Shown: positions 44,522 to 55,251, counted from the first letter of the stretch. The stretch: 64,000 nt of DNA from Hexactinellida sp. DTS-2022 (GCA_028753945.1 JAPNXP010000012.1:3472001-3536000), one strand, 5' to 3'. Numbers and translations: made by a program. The notes: a model not told the origin generated them from the letters alone.

Positions 44522-47470
44522 TCAGAGAAAGAATAAACGATCCGAAAGCTCTAAATTTGGGGACTTGTGCAGACTCTGTCCAACTAAAAATGCTAATTTG
44601 TGGGCATATTGGCAAGGCGCGGGAACACGCACTGTCCCTGGCCAATTGTAGTACAGATGTGTAAGTTTATAAGCCAGTCTCTGCATGTGGTCCGGCTTAA
44701 GACACGAGTTGTCATAAACTACGTTGTAATGCGTGGGCGTAACTGTCCCCTGCCGCACATGTTGACTAACCAGAAAGAAGTCGTACCAGCCCATCCGGGT
44801 GATGGTGTGGTCCACAATACTGCCGGGAGGGGCGTTGTCAGCTGCACCTTCACTCTGAATGAAAATACGAGTGTTGATCCGTTTTTGAACAACTACTGTG
44901 GCAAATTTGGGATGATAGTCTGTGAATGTTTCAAAGCAGGAGAGCAGCTGGGGGACTTCGTAATCGGATACAGTGGCCATCTGTCCGTCCCCGACCCCGT
45001 CTCGGTACACGATTATTCTCTCGGGAAGAGCCCCGTTGCACTCATGGTACTTCCGCAGAGCAGCGACGAGGCAGGTCTTCAGCCCATCGACCAGCTCCTG
45101 TCCTTTCATCTGAATCGTCACGCGGGAGTACCAGCGGGTGCAGATGTGGTTGGAGGAAGCGACAAATGCGCCGATGGAGTTACGGCCCTGTGCCGTGTCG
45201 TGATACACGTCAATTCCGATAACCATGAGGTTCTTGAGCGGGATATCAAGAGCCCACAACTCTCCACCAAGTTTACAGTTAATTTGCAGAGCTATCTTTT
45301 GAGCCACGCTCTTCAGCTTATTCGGGTTAGAGATTGTCCTAGAGTTGATTACTTGAGAGGGAATAGGCGAGTCTATACAACAAAGCTTTTTAATTGCGCT
45401 ATAGCGGTCATCTCTCTGAGTGGGGAATATCGCTACCACTAGTTGTAGGGTGGACATCATGTTTTCTCGAATTCCTCTCAGATAGCTGTCTGTGCGGTCA
45501 TCCATCAATTCTACTATTTTAGGCTGCTCTATTTTTATGCCCATTGGGGCGCTAACTCGAGACATGGTAGAATAAAAGTCGAAAGCCTTCTGGCTGTCTC
45601 GCTTGGTGAATATGAGCAGCCACTCATTAATGTCCACAGGAGTGATTACATGTTCCTTGGTCAAATCTCTACCCCAGTCAGCCTCCCTACCTGCACTCAC
45701 ACTGGTATTTCTGAAATTTATCTTTTCCACCGGTAGGATCCTAGCATCCAGGTCGATCATGTGCTTGTCTAGCTGGAGACCCCACTTCTCGAGCTCCGCC
45801 CTCGCGTCTGGCGTGTTCTGAACGTTAATGACGAATTTCTCCAGGGCTTTGATCCTGTCTCTGGCGCTGAGACGCGTGTAGATAGCGACGTCTTTCATGA
45901 CCTTAAAATCAGACCGCGCGTTGTCTGTGAGGCCTGTCATGAAGCAGAGCTCTGGGACCAGACAAATGATCTGTTCAACCTGTTCCCCCACTGTCTGACC
46001 CGGCAGAGGCGGGGCGCGTCGCTTCTTCGCCCTGTGGATAAGCAGGGGTTGTTCTTTGTCAATTATTTCTATCTGGTACTGTTTCTTGTAGTACTCCTCA
46101 AACGAAATAGTCTCACCAGTGTGGGAACTCGTAAAAGTGCTTTGAGGATTCATGTTCCATTCGATGTCATCCACCCGGTATGTGTTGTTGTTATAGCGAG
46201 TCAGCACCACCGTGCCCACCAACTGTTTCATGGCCTGCTCCTGGAAGTTATGTGTCTGCGTGTGGTACGTGTCATAGAGGAAGTCCAGAGCAGAGTCGGT
46301 GCGGAGGAGCTTGTGCGAGACATCGAGCATCAGCAAGAGCTGGTCCTCGTAGGCGTGAATTGAAGTGATATACCCCGGCCACAGTTCCAACTTGTGTTGG
46401 GGGATAATGATGGGATGAACGGGGTCATAGTAGTGTCTCCCCACCTGTCTCAGTTGCAGCTGTCTCATCACCCGCCTAAATATAACGTTGAACAATTGGA
46501 GAGAGTCTTTGGCTTGCAACTGTCGAATCTTCTCAATTTTAACTTTTATAGGAACTCCGTCAGTAGGGCGAACAGACTCTAATTCGATCTTCGACTCTGT
46601 AATTATTTTAGGCGCGTAAAGAGTGGTCCCATCAAAAGCCCGTGTCTCTCCAATCACTTCCCTGTGTATGTTCAATAGCTTGTACCGCATATTCTTGCTG
46701 TCTATCTCGGGAGAGAATGTAACCATGTAGTGGTACACCCCCTGCGATATAGTCCTGACTCGGATGTAGTTTGAATTCAATTTAGCTGGAGTTCCAGCAG
46801 TGCCCATGGAGGTGCGGGCATCGGTAGAAGCGAGTCCTACGTACCTCTCCCTCCTGGGGGGGACGGACTGGGCGGCAGCTGGGTCTTGCGGCGAGGAGCT
46901 ACTGTGGGTGGCTGCCTGGTGGGGAGTGAGGCCAGAGGGAGAGGAGCTCCCGGCAAAGGTGGGAGAGAACATTTGGGATGAAGTCGAGACCGAGAGAGTG
47001 CCCACGCCAGAGCTTGGCGTTTCAACGAGTGAACTTGGTGTTTGGTCCAGAGACATTTCAGCCAAACGCTCAGTAGCCCCTTTGACAGGAGGGGCTGTCA
47101 TCCGAAGAGCCCCCCTCCCGAATCCGTGTACAGGTGCGCTGTAGGACTCGAGTTGAAGCATGGCGGGAGGCGCCGGAGGTGCGGGCAGGGTAGGGAGGGA
47201 GGGAGCCTGAGGGTAGGAAGGCTGTCCCTGAATAGGAGGCCTTTGGTATTGCGTCAACTGTTGAGGAGCACCCGGATAGACCGGCTGGATACCACGTATC
47301 GGTAGGATGGAAGGTGGAAAGGGCTGGAGGGGCGCTATCGGAGTGGAGTGAGGTTGTTGCTGGGGAATTGATTCGCCAGGACGTCTGAGTTGAGTCTCGG
47401 CAGCCTTGGAGAGAGCCTCGCCCCTGCCACCTCTTCCGAAACCTTGGGCACTGCTCCCATTTGGATGCAT
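44522..47470 (-). CDS. Piwi-clade Argonaute
   Basis: Intronless, 982 residues. The N-terminus has GRG sites (GFGRGGRGE near 11-19, GFGRGALR near 116-123), the kind of arginines that PRMT5 methylates for Tudor binding in other animals. A proline/serine-rich stretch follows to about residue 225. The PAZ region is near 370-500 (FLYDTYHTQTHNFQEQ, then YRVDDIEWNMNP). The MID/PIWI part begins around 640. The RNase-H tetrad is complete: D754 in VIGIDVYHD, E792 in GQELVDGL, D824 in VYRDGVGDG, H957 in CQYAHKLAF. The last residues RLFFL are the usual Piwi C-terminus. It should bind piRNAs and be able to slice targets, acting against transposons in germ or stem cells. Its position in a transposon-rich neighbourhood is noted without implying function. 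Which Piwi paralogue it is cannot be told. Confidence 0.95.
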   Translation of the reverse strand: MHPNGSSAQGFGRGGRGEALSKAAETQLRRPGESIPQQQPHSTPIAPLQPFPPSILPIRGIQPVYPGAPQQLTQYQRPPIQGQPSYPQAPSLPTLPAPPAPPAMLQLESYSAPVHGFGRGALRMTAPPVKGATERLAEMSLDQTPSSLVETPSSGVGTLSVSTSSQMFSPTFAGSSSPSGLTPHQAATHSSSSPQDPAAAQSVPPRRERYVGLASTDARTSMGTAGTPAKLNSNYIRVRTISQGVYHYMVTFSPEIDSKNMRYKLLNIHREVIGETRAFDGTTLYAPKIITESKIELESVRPTDGVPIKVKIEKIRQLQAKDSLQLFNVIFRRVMRQLQLRQVGRHYYDPVHPIIIPQHKLELWPGYITSIHAYEDQLLLMLDVSHKLLRTDSALDFLYDTYHTQTHNFQEQAMKQLVGTVVLTRYNNNTYRVDDIEWNMNPQSTFTSSHTGETISFEEYYKKQYQIEIIDKEQPLLIHRAKKRRAPPLPGQTVGEQVEQIICLVPELCFMTGLTDNARSDFKVMKDVAIYTRLSARDRIKALEKFVINVQNTPDARAELEKWGLQLDKHMIDLDARILPVEKINFRNTSVSAGREADWGRDLTKEHVITPVDINEWLLIFTKRDSQKAFDFYSTMSRVSAPMGIKIEQPKIVELMDDRTDSYLRGIRENMMSTLQLVVAIFPTQRDDRYSAIKKLCCIDSPIPSQVINSRTISNPNKLKSVAQKIALQINCKLGGELWALDIPLKNLMVIGIDVYHDTAQGRNSIGAFVASSNHICTRWYSRVTIQMKGQELVDGLKTCLVAALRKYHECNGALPERIIVYRDGVGDGQMATVSDYEVPQLLSCFETFTDYHPKFATVVVQKRINTRIFIQSEGAADNAPPGSIVDHTITRMGWYDFFLVSQHVRQGTVTPTHYNVVYDNSCLKPDHMQRLAYKLTHLYYNWPGTVRVPAPCQYAHKLAFLVGQSLHKSPNLELSDRLFFL

Positions 47471-47991
47471 TATTCAATTCAATATTCAGGAATTCGCTAA
47501 ATTTGTAACTAAGCAAAGTTATAAATTATATAAGCATACTAATTATATTGTATTGTTTTATAAAGCATGGATTATATAATAGTGACGTAATTTATGTGGC
47601 TTAGGTTTCAGTTTGCATCTTTAACTCTCCAAATAATTGTATTATTAATTAATTCTATACCTTTTAACAGTGCACGAATTTTCAAATTGGGCTTAGTTTG
47701 TCCATAATAAAGTGTTAATTTCCTTTGTTTACTAACACTTCAGTTGAAAGGAGCATACCTAATTTCAGGAACGGAACGGTTTCATTCCGGGAAATTTAAG
47801 TACAATTATCTAAATTACGGAGCAGAATAGCCACCCAGGGTGTTGGCAGAGCATTAAAAGAGCGGCGCGCCAGGTGCGCGCTCCATTTCCAGAAGCGCAA
47901 AGTGGAGCACGCTCCGTTTATTTTAGGAGCGCGCTCACTGGAGAACCTGCTTTTCAAATATCACTAATCCAATACAAAATTACCTAATTAA
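47471..47991. other. Upstream region of Piwi with repeat debris
   Basis: 47640-47755 is hairpin-family body text ('cctttgtttactaacacttca'). 47865-47960 contains GC-rich inverted motifs 'gagcggcgcgccaggtgcgc' and 'ggagcgcgctcactgg'. Promoter elements were not identified. Confidence 0.45.
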
Positions 47992-49120
47992 ACAGTAGCC
48001 CCGGGGCCCGTGGGTCTAGGAGGGCCCGTAAAAATTCCTAAACAAAGTTATTGGTTTAAGAATGTAAGTATAATGTTACCGCCAAATGCTGCCTTCAGAT
48101 AATAAAATTGAATGACATATAGTTAACTTAAACTTTAATTATAAAGAGATAAGGAAATCGTGTAAAATGAACATTTGGGTTTGGGAAAGGTTCCAGAGGG
48201 GCTTGTCAAAGGAAATTGATCTCCGAAAAAACTGGTCCTAAGACCATTTTCCCTGGAATTTTGTTCCAGGATCAATTTTTTGGGCCCAATTTCCAGTGAC
48301 AGGCTTATTCATAAAAATTTTTGGGTCCCAATATGGCGAAAAATCGCCTAGGTTACTATTCTAGTAAATACGGTAACTAAATAAACACAAACCTCAGAGG
48401 GACCAATTTTCCACAGAAGGACCAGATTTCCATGAAAATTTTGGTCCCCCCGGACCAATTTCCCAAGGGGGCCAAATTTTCCGTGACAGGCTCACCATTA
48501 TTGTTTGCCCTGGGGCCCGAAAAACCTCTCGGCGGCCCTGATTAGCATGAATGACAAGTCAAATTTAGCACTTTATACTTTGATATCTACGTCAGAGCCG
48601 GTTCGAGAAACAAATCTGAGGGGTTGGTCAGAGACTATTTCAGGGGGGCTGCATCTCAAATTCCTAACTAAAATTCAACATACTAAAATCTTATTAATCT
48701 CAAATAATCAAATCTCAAATATGTAAATACAATAATGTATAGTGAGGGAGTTAGATCTATCTGTAATTATACTAAAGGTATATAATTGGTGACATATGCG
48801 AAACTGAACTTTCAGGTCTGGGTGGGCACGGATCTTGTGATGCGGATGTTACCAACTAAACACGATACAATAACTACATCAGGGCCGGCGGAAGAGGGGC
48901 GGTTGGGGCGGCCCAGGCCCCCCCACTTTTTCTATTATTTTTTTGGTACTCTGAAATTTCTCGGGCGTGTTTTTGACTCTGTAATCCTCACAATTATCAT
49001 CATAATACAAGGCCGCCCCACCTCTCACGAGCTTCCGCCGGCCCTGAACTACATAACTAGCTAAGGATAAGTAGCTTGTCTATTATCTCAGTTTAGAGAT
49101 CTCCATAACAGGAGTATTAC
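47992..49120 (+). repeat. Left arm of a large inverted repeat
   Basis: Starts 'acagtagccccggggccc' and ends 'ccataacaggagtattac'. The mirror is 50096-51387. Differences between arms: a 167-bp MITE present only here (48880-49046); an extra ~200-bp block here (about 48290-48490) bounded by similar 'gtgacaggct' motifs; a 510-bp MITE only in the other arm. A 73-codon frame at 48505-48726 recurs in the other arm but has no domain. Confidence 0.88.
48880..49046. mobile_element. hAT-type MITE (167 bp)
   Basis: Termini 'cagggccggcggaag' and mirrored 'cttccgccggccctg', with the 8-bp repeat 'aactacat' at 48872-48879 and 49047-49054. The opposite arm at about 50145-50170 lacks it, giving a near empty-site comparison. 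Confidence 0.9.
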
Positions 49121-49578
49121 CAGGGTTGCCAACCTCTGAAAACAAAAAAGCGGGAGATTTTGCCAATTTTGGCGGGAGTTTCACCAAAAAGCGGGAGGTC
49201 GAAGATGAAAAAGCGGGAGAAAAGCGGGAGACTCAATATATATGCTATTTTTTAAAATCTATCATGAATAGAACGATATAATATGATTATTTAGTATGTT
49301 TTGATATCTACAATTAGGAAAAAAACTTGGTACTCGAAAAAAAACTGAAAATTAAAAACAACTAAAAAACTTGAAAAAAAAACTAAAAAGAAAAAACTTG
49401 TTGCTCGTAGGTTGACTAATTTACTTGAATAATTTAAACAAATCCCGTTATTTTACTTAATTATCATAAAATCTAAATATATAAACAATTTCCAAAAAGC
49501 GGGAGTTTTAAAAGTTTGGCGGGAGGTCGGGAGGATGAGAGAAAAAAAGGCAAAAAAGCGGGAGGGTTGGCAACCCTG
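49121..49578. mobile_element. hAT-like element with AAAAAGCGGGAG repeats
   Basis: Termini 'cagggttgccaacctc' and mirrored 'gagggttggcaaccctg'. The interior has repeated 'aaaaagcgggaga' near both ends and A-rich text between. It begins exactly where the left arm of the large inverted repeat ends. Flanking duplication not found (agtattac and ataaggtc differ). Confidence 0.7.
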
Positions 49579-50095
49579 ATAAGGTCCCCCCGACCAAACA
49601 TGGCACCTTATAAGCAGTGGCGGCGCTAGCACATCAAAAAGGGGGTGCAACTGGAGGTGCTGTTGCATTTCAGGGGGTGCAATCATTTGTCCAGTTACAA
49701 CCTGCCAGAATGTTTGAGTGATTATTGTGTCATGTTATAACGGTGGTCTTTTATAGAAAGTAGCTATTACTTTGGGTTGTTACTCAAATCTAATATTCGG
49801 AAACTAAACATATTAGCAATAAGGCGAACTCACGTAGATCAGTGGCGGATCCAAGGGAAGGGGAGGGGGGGCATATGCCCCCCCCACTGCCCCCTTCCTC
49901 TATTGCCCAACGGCAGGATCTTTGTTCGGCGAGAGACCAAAACAACAAATGCGGTAGGCTTATTTGCCTTTTCCTTTAGGAATTACATCAGAAGGTCGTT
50001 AGTACAAATACGGTAAATGAGAATTTCGGGATAAGGGGAACAAATAGCTTCACAAAATCAGGTTCATAGATTTGCTATTCAATGGGTAATACTCC
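49579..50095. other. Centre of the large inverted repeat with MITE ends
   Basis: Contains two isolated hAT-like termini: 'cagtggcggcgctagcac' at 49616 and 'cagtggcggatccaaggg' at 49840 followed by G and C runs. Neither has a matching second end in this spacer. Confidence 0.5.
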
Positions 50096-51387
50096 TGTTA
50101 TGGAGATCTCTAAAACTGAGATATTAGACAAGCTACTTATCCTTAGCTAGTTATGTAGTAATTGTAGTTATTGTATCGTGTTTAGTTGGTAACATCCGCA
50201 TCACAAGATCCGTGCCCACCCAGACCTGAAAGTTCAGTTTCGCATATGTCACCAATTATATACCTTTAGTATAATTACAGATAGATCTAACTCCCTCACT
50301 ATACATTATTGTATTTACATATTTGAGATTTGATTATTTGAGATTAATAAGATTTTAGTATGTTGAATTTTAGTTAGGAATTTGAGATGCAGCCCCCCTG
50401 AAATAGTCTCTGACCAACCCCTCAGATTTGTTTCTCGAACCGGCTCTGACGTAGATATCAAAGTATAAAGTGCTAAATTTGACTTGTCATTCATGCTAAT
50501 CAGGGCCGCCGAGAGGTTTTTCGGGGCCCAGGGCAAACAATAATGGTGAGCCTGTCACGGAAAATTTGGTCCCAAAAAATTGATCCTGGAACAAAATTCC
50601 AGGGAAAATGGTCTTATGACCAGTTTTTTCGGAGATCAATTTCCATTGACAAGCCCCTCTGGAACCATTCCCAAACCCAAACCCAAATGTTCATTTTACA
50701 CGATTTCCTTATCTCTTTATAATTAAAGTTTAAGTTAACTATATATCATTCAATTTTATTATCTGAAGGCAGCATTTGGCGGTAACATTATACTTACATT
50801 CTTAAACCAGGCCTGGGGTAATAGTAATATGTAATAGTAATTGTATTAGTAACGATTACATTTTAGAAGTAATAGTAATAAGTAATAGTGTTTCAAATAG
50901 GATGTAATAGTAATAGTAATTGTATTGTAATAGGAATTATCTATTACAATTCTACAACTTCGGACTGGCTTATTTGATTTTTCGTGAAGAAATAGGAAGT
51001 TGTTAAAATAATTTTAAGGCAAGATGATTATCGATTTGAATTTGTCATTATATTGAAATTAGTTGTTTTATTGAAATTAGTTGTTTTCTTAGGTTAGATA
51101 ATATGTTTTTGTTTGTGTGGGATAATCAATTAAAATAATAAACTTCAGACATTCTGAATCATAGCAGAGTCTTAGTAAATGTCTAGTAATTTGTAATAGT
51201 AATAGTAATATATTACATATTCTAATAATGTAATTGTAATAGTAATAGTAATAGGAAGAAATATAAGTAATAGTAATAGTAATATATTACATTTTAGAGT
51301 AATTGACCCCAGGCCTGTCTTAAACAAATAACTTTGTTTAGGAATTTTTACGGGCCCTCCTAGACCCACGGGCCCCGGGGCTACTGT
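50096..51387 (-). repeat. Right arm of the large inverted repeat
   Basis: Mirror of 47992-49120, from 'gtaatactcctgttatgg' to 'gggccccggggctactgt'. Single-base and short differences are visible (for example 'gtttgggaaaggttcc' against 'ggaaccattcccaaac'), so the arms have begun to diverge, unlike the arms at 8.7-11.2 kb. Confidence 0.88.
50808..51317. mobile_element. hAT-type element (510 bp) with TAATAG repeats
   Basis: Termini 'caggcctggggtaatagta' and mirrored 'ttgaccccaggcctg', with the perfect 8-bp repeat 'tcttaaac' at 50800-50807 and 51318-51325. The interior ends are (TAATAG)n. The left arm at about 48045-48065 is uninterrupted there ('ggtttaagaatg'), which shows the pre-insertion site. 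Confidence 0.94.
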
Positions 51388-51621
51388 CCCCCCTGCCCCC
51401 CTCCCCCCCCCCCCTCTTGGCGGCCCTGATGCTAATTCTTATATACGTATTGAAGTGGGCTAGTTCATAACTGCCAACCGCACAGGGATTCCCTGTACAG
51501 TACAGGAATTTAAGGCACAACTTGGTTTATATATATTATCTATTCAAGGGTTTAGGGAATCCCTGTACAGTATATATCTAATTGCTTTACCTTCCAAAGT
51601 AATAATTTGGATATGTCTTTC

Positions 51622-54170
51622 CATAGCCTACTATACATAAGGCCTCACAGTAAAATATGATATCTGGACCAGGGATGCGGTCGCCGCCAGGAAACGAAAT
51701 TGCAATTTTTTATCAAATTTAGTGACATTCCGCTTGAAAACAGATATTCCGGTGACTAGCAACTGTAATAAAGTAATACGTATACTCTCATTATACCATT
51801 AATCTTATTACTTTGTGAGTTTGAATAACATACACAATACAAAACTACTAGAAAACCTCTATTTAGGTAGATATAGTTACTTCACATAAGACAACTAACT
51901 CGTATCTAAATAATCAGGAATCGAACTTTTTCAATTTCCGCTTTTCTAATCCCTTTAAAGTAAGGCTCGAATTGTAATTCTTGACAAGATTTGCAATTAG
52001 ACAATTTGCTCACTCCGAACGAGACTTGATAGAATGGTTGAACCTTTCACATTACAAGAAGGACAAGTAGTTCTCCAACCTTCAAAACCACTATCAAGAC
52101 CAGTTAGGGAGCCAAAAGCAAGTGTTACTAAAATCTTTCTAGTTTGACCTTCTATCAACAGGGACATAAGTTCACTATTACTTTGGATTATAGTTAGAAT
52201 CTTCCAAACAATAATTAACGATTCCAATGCAAGCTCTGAAGGATACTTTAGACCACCACGATCAGAAAGCTGCAGTAGTTGGTACCGGAATTCGAAGGAT
52301 TCCTGTTAGGAACACAAGGATGAGGTACACATGTTTCAAGCTTACCAACAGGAGAGAATAGTTTGAATAACTTGACGTTAAGAGGATAGTTATCTGTTGA
52401 GATTACATCCACACATAAACCACAAGTTTCGATATCTTTAATACAAGCGAGTATGATGGGGAATATCTCCTCAGCGGAAAGAGAGGCACATGGTAATAGA
52501 CGAACTATAGTAGACCATTTTTTCTGGAGACTTGATACCATAATCTTTATTGGATCTTCTGGGCTTAGACTAGAGCCATATATCTTGCCTCCTTTATATG
52601 TGACATCAGATTTTACGTGAATTTCGTCCATTTGCATAACGATATGTTTCTCAGCTTCAGTGAAAGAATTTGTCGCTTGCTTGAGGAAAGGAAAGAATTC
52701 ACACTCAAGTCCGAATGAAGAATACAACTTCTCCAAAGTGTTGACATGAGGCAGAGATAGACAAGCCATTTGTTGAAGATACTTATAACATGCTGGTGAA
52801 ATTAAATGTGCTTTAAGTGCCATAAGCTGTGTGAGGATGTTGTACCTCCGCCTGTTTTTGGGTACAATACTGTTTTCAAGCTGACATTGGATGAAATGAA
52901 GCCTGGATATTTCGGGGGAATCAGTTAGTTAATAAGTTATCTCTAATTCACCATTAGATGAAAGTACTTTGTTAATGAGTAGTTGGATATTGTCCTTCGC
53001 TAAAGATAAAGTCTCATTAACGGTCTTTGAAACAGATTCAGTGGACAGAACAGGACGAGGGGATATAGAAATCTCACAGAGAATTGATTCAAGGTGTCGT
53101 ATATCGCTGATTGAGCAAATTGGAATTGGTAAAATTTCTCCATTACGATAAGCTCTAACTGACAAATCGAAGGACACTAATATATGGGTGTTGACAATGA
53201 TATTGTGTTCTGTCAGTAGAGGTAGCATATAAATTAGACTATGATCATCTGGGTACCATAAAGACCATGTTTTAGGTAGGGAAATCAAAGGTAACTTAGC
53301 TTGGGTATCCTGGAAACAATTGATCTGATATTTATCTTTCTCTTCGCTCTCAGATGCCAGGCTAAGTGTTAATGCTTCATTGAACATTTCCTCATCTTTT
53401 GATGTAGGTGACACACATCTGCGCTATTTGGAGCTAATAGATTGAGAACAGATTGAAGGGTGTCCTGGTAGAAAAACTGGAACGGCACCATCTTTTAGCT
53501 TTGGGTTGACTCTTGGAATTTCACGATAAGTACCATCTCCGTTTGGAACTTTGTGAGTATACTCAACATCCTCCTGGCGAAAATGATTTACACTCACGTA
53601 AACCCCCTTGAATGATAGTAAATCGTCTCTCCGAAGAACCTGAAGCCATCTGTGTCTTAGGTCATCTGGTTTCGTAGGTAGTTTAAAAACTGGGACACGG
53701 TGATCGTCGTTGTAGTTGATTTTGCATCCGAAAATGGCACAACTGTTGGGCATCGTTAGAAAAAAACTAATAAATTAATGGTAGTAGCATAAATCAAATT
53801 ATAAGGTTAATTTTTAATAGGGAAATGGGCTCTGTAGGGGTATTGTACTAATGAGAATGAGATAAATAAATAACAAGATGGATTATTTAGCTCTAGAGCG
53901 TAATAAAAGTATAAATTTGCTATGTATGTTATATACCATAAACCACTTATTTATATTATGGGTGAATAACAACACAAAATTCTAAAATTAGCTTTGTGGT
54001 TAATATGCATATTTTTCGATATATATCGACTGCTAGTCACCGGAATATCTGTTTTCAAGCGGAATGTCACTAAATTTGATAAAAAATTGCAATTTCGTTT
54101 CCCGGCGGCGACCGCATCCCTGGTCCAGATTTCATATTTTACTGTGAGGCCTTATGTATAGTAGGCTATG
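51622..54170 (-). mobile_element. P-superfamily (THAP) DNA transposon, defective
   Basis: Terminal inverted repeats of about 140 bp (51622-51761 and 54031-54170) starting 'catagcctactatacataag' and nearly identical. The direct repeat 'gtctttcc' at 51615-51622 and 54171-54178 fits the 8-bp duplications of P elements; it overlaps the first inverted-repeat base, so the exact edge is ambiguous by one. The interior carries a broken THAP transposase on the minus strand. Ends CA..TG as in P elements. Confidence 0.9.
51997..53753 (-). pseudogene. THAP/P-element transposase, degenerate
   Basis: One frame runs from 53753 to 52248 with two in-frame stops (TAG at about 53424-53426, TAA at 52929-52931). 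It starts with a THAP zinc finger: MPNSCAIFGC holds the first cysteine pair and AVPVFLP is the THAP signature, but the C-x2-H position reads SVNH, so the third ligand is Ser. After the second stop come a helix-rich part (NRRRYNILTQLMALKAHL) and the RNase-H-like core with likely first Asp in QMDEIHVKSD and second in ISTDNYPLN. At HPCVPNRN (about 52300) the GTP-binding insert and third acidic residue are missing. A shifted frame resumes at SDRGGLKYPSELALE and ends with a TTCPSC motif near 52040. Internal deletion plus frameshift. Confidence 0.85.
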
Positions 54171-54339
54171 GTCTTTCCTATTTCTCTGAATAATAATCCA
54201 CGGGACGAGCGAGCGCAGCGAGCGAGAAATCTTTGGGTGGTGTACACGGATTTTTGGCCAATGACAGGGGAAAATTTGAGCCCTATGAGGGATATGACTC
54301 AAATAGGTTGGCAGGTATGCTAGTTATGCTATTCAACTT

Positions 54340-55080
54340 GAATACTATAAATTCTAAGCACACCTTGAATTTTCTGAGCACCCCCACTGGGGGTGCTGAC
54401 GGAGTTCAGGAAGTGCCGTAGCACCCCCTAGCACCCCCTTGGCGCCGCCCCTGCTTATAGGGTCCCCCGGACCAAACATGGCGCCATATAAGGTGATAAG
54501 GTCACCCGGACCAAACATGGCGCCTTATAATGTCCCCGGAGCCCGGACCAAACATGACAGCTGTCACTGGAAAATTGGTCACCGAAAAAATTGGTCCCGG
54601 GGACCAATATTCCATGGATAACTGGTCCTAGGACCATATTTTCATGGAATATTGGTCCCCCAGACCAATTTTTTCGGGTAAGTTTGGTCCGGCGGACCAA
54701 TATACATTTGAAAAATGGGCCTAGCCTGAAATTTTTGGTCCCACCATGAGACCAATATTCCATGGAGTATTGGTCCTAGGACCAATTTTCCCCTAAATAT
54801 AGGTCCCGGGGACCAAAATTCCATGGAAAAATGGTTGGAATTTTGGTCCCCCGGACCAATATTTCTGGGCCCAATTTACCAGTACAGGCTTATTCATAAA
54901 TTTTTTGGTCCCAATATGGCGAAGAATCGCCTAGGCTACTATTATAGTAAATACGTTAACTAAATAAACACAAACCTCAGAGGGACCAATTTTCCACAGA
55001 AGGACCAAATTTCCCTGAAAATTTTGGTCCCCTCGGACCAATTTTCCAAGGGGACCAAAATTTCCGTGACAGTTGCCAAG
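54340..55080. repeat. GGTCCCCxGGACCAA palindromic repeat region
   Basis: Dense short inverted motifs such as 'ggtcccggggaccaa' and 'attggtcctaggaccaat'. 54880-55080 matches 48290-48490 ('aatatggcgaa.aatcgccta', 'cacaaacctcagagggacca'). 54345-54453 ends in 'gcgccgcccctg', a hAT-like terminus. Open frames here only reflect the repeats. Confidence 0.65.
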
Positions 55081-55149
55081 TCATTTTGTATAATTGTCAC
55101 TACATCATTGTTTTGTTCAAGTAGCCTTTACATTATTGCAATGACAATG

Positions 55150-55243
55150 CAGAAATTTATAAGGGGGTCATTTTCTCACGGGGCTTGCATAATGAAACGA
55201 CCCCCGTGAGAAAATGACCCCCTAAACGGTACCCATGGTTCAT
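55150..55243. repeat. Inverted motif around GGGGGTCATTTTCTCACGGGG
   Basis: 'agggggtcattttctcacgg' at 55163 is mirrored by 'ccgtgagaaaatgaccccct' ending at 55223, a 20-bp-arm hairpin. The same text resumes at 55500 ('ggtgtcattttctcatg') after the hAT MITE. Confidence 0.7.
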
Positions 55244-55251
55244 ATGAAGGG

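Larger units (their letters stand above)
51466..54319. mobile_element. MITE with 6-bp target duplication, split by a P-type element
   Basis: Left end 'cataactgccaacc' and mirrored right end 'ggttggcaggtatg', flanked by 'ctagtt' at 51460-51465 and 54320-54325. Without the 2.55-kb P-type insertion it is about 300 bp. It holds 'ggaatccctgtacag' motifs. Two more complete members, at 57525-57805 and 62248-62714, also have 6-bp duplications. Confidence 0.85.

Noticed and set aside
44600-45442. 280-codon open frame antisense to Piwi
   Set aside because: It is the complement of the conserved PIWI domain; constraint on the sense strand explains its length.
52929-53424. In-frame TAG and TAA in the THAP transposase as evidence for an altered genetic code
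   Set aside because: The intact host genes here use standard stops and contain no internal ones, and the same transposase also has a deletion and frameshift, so decay is the simpler reading.
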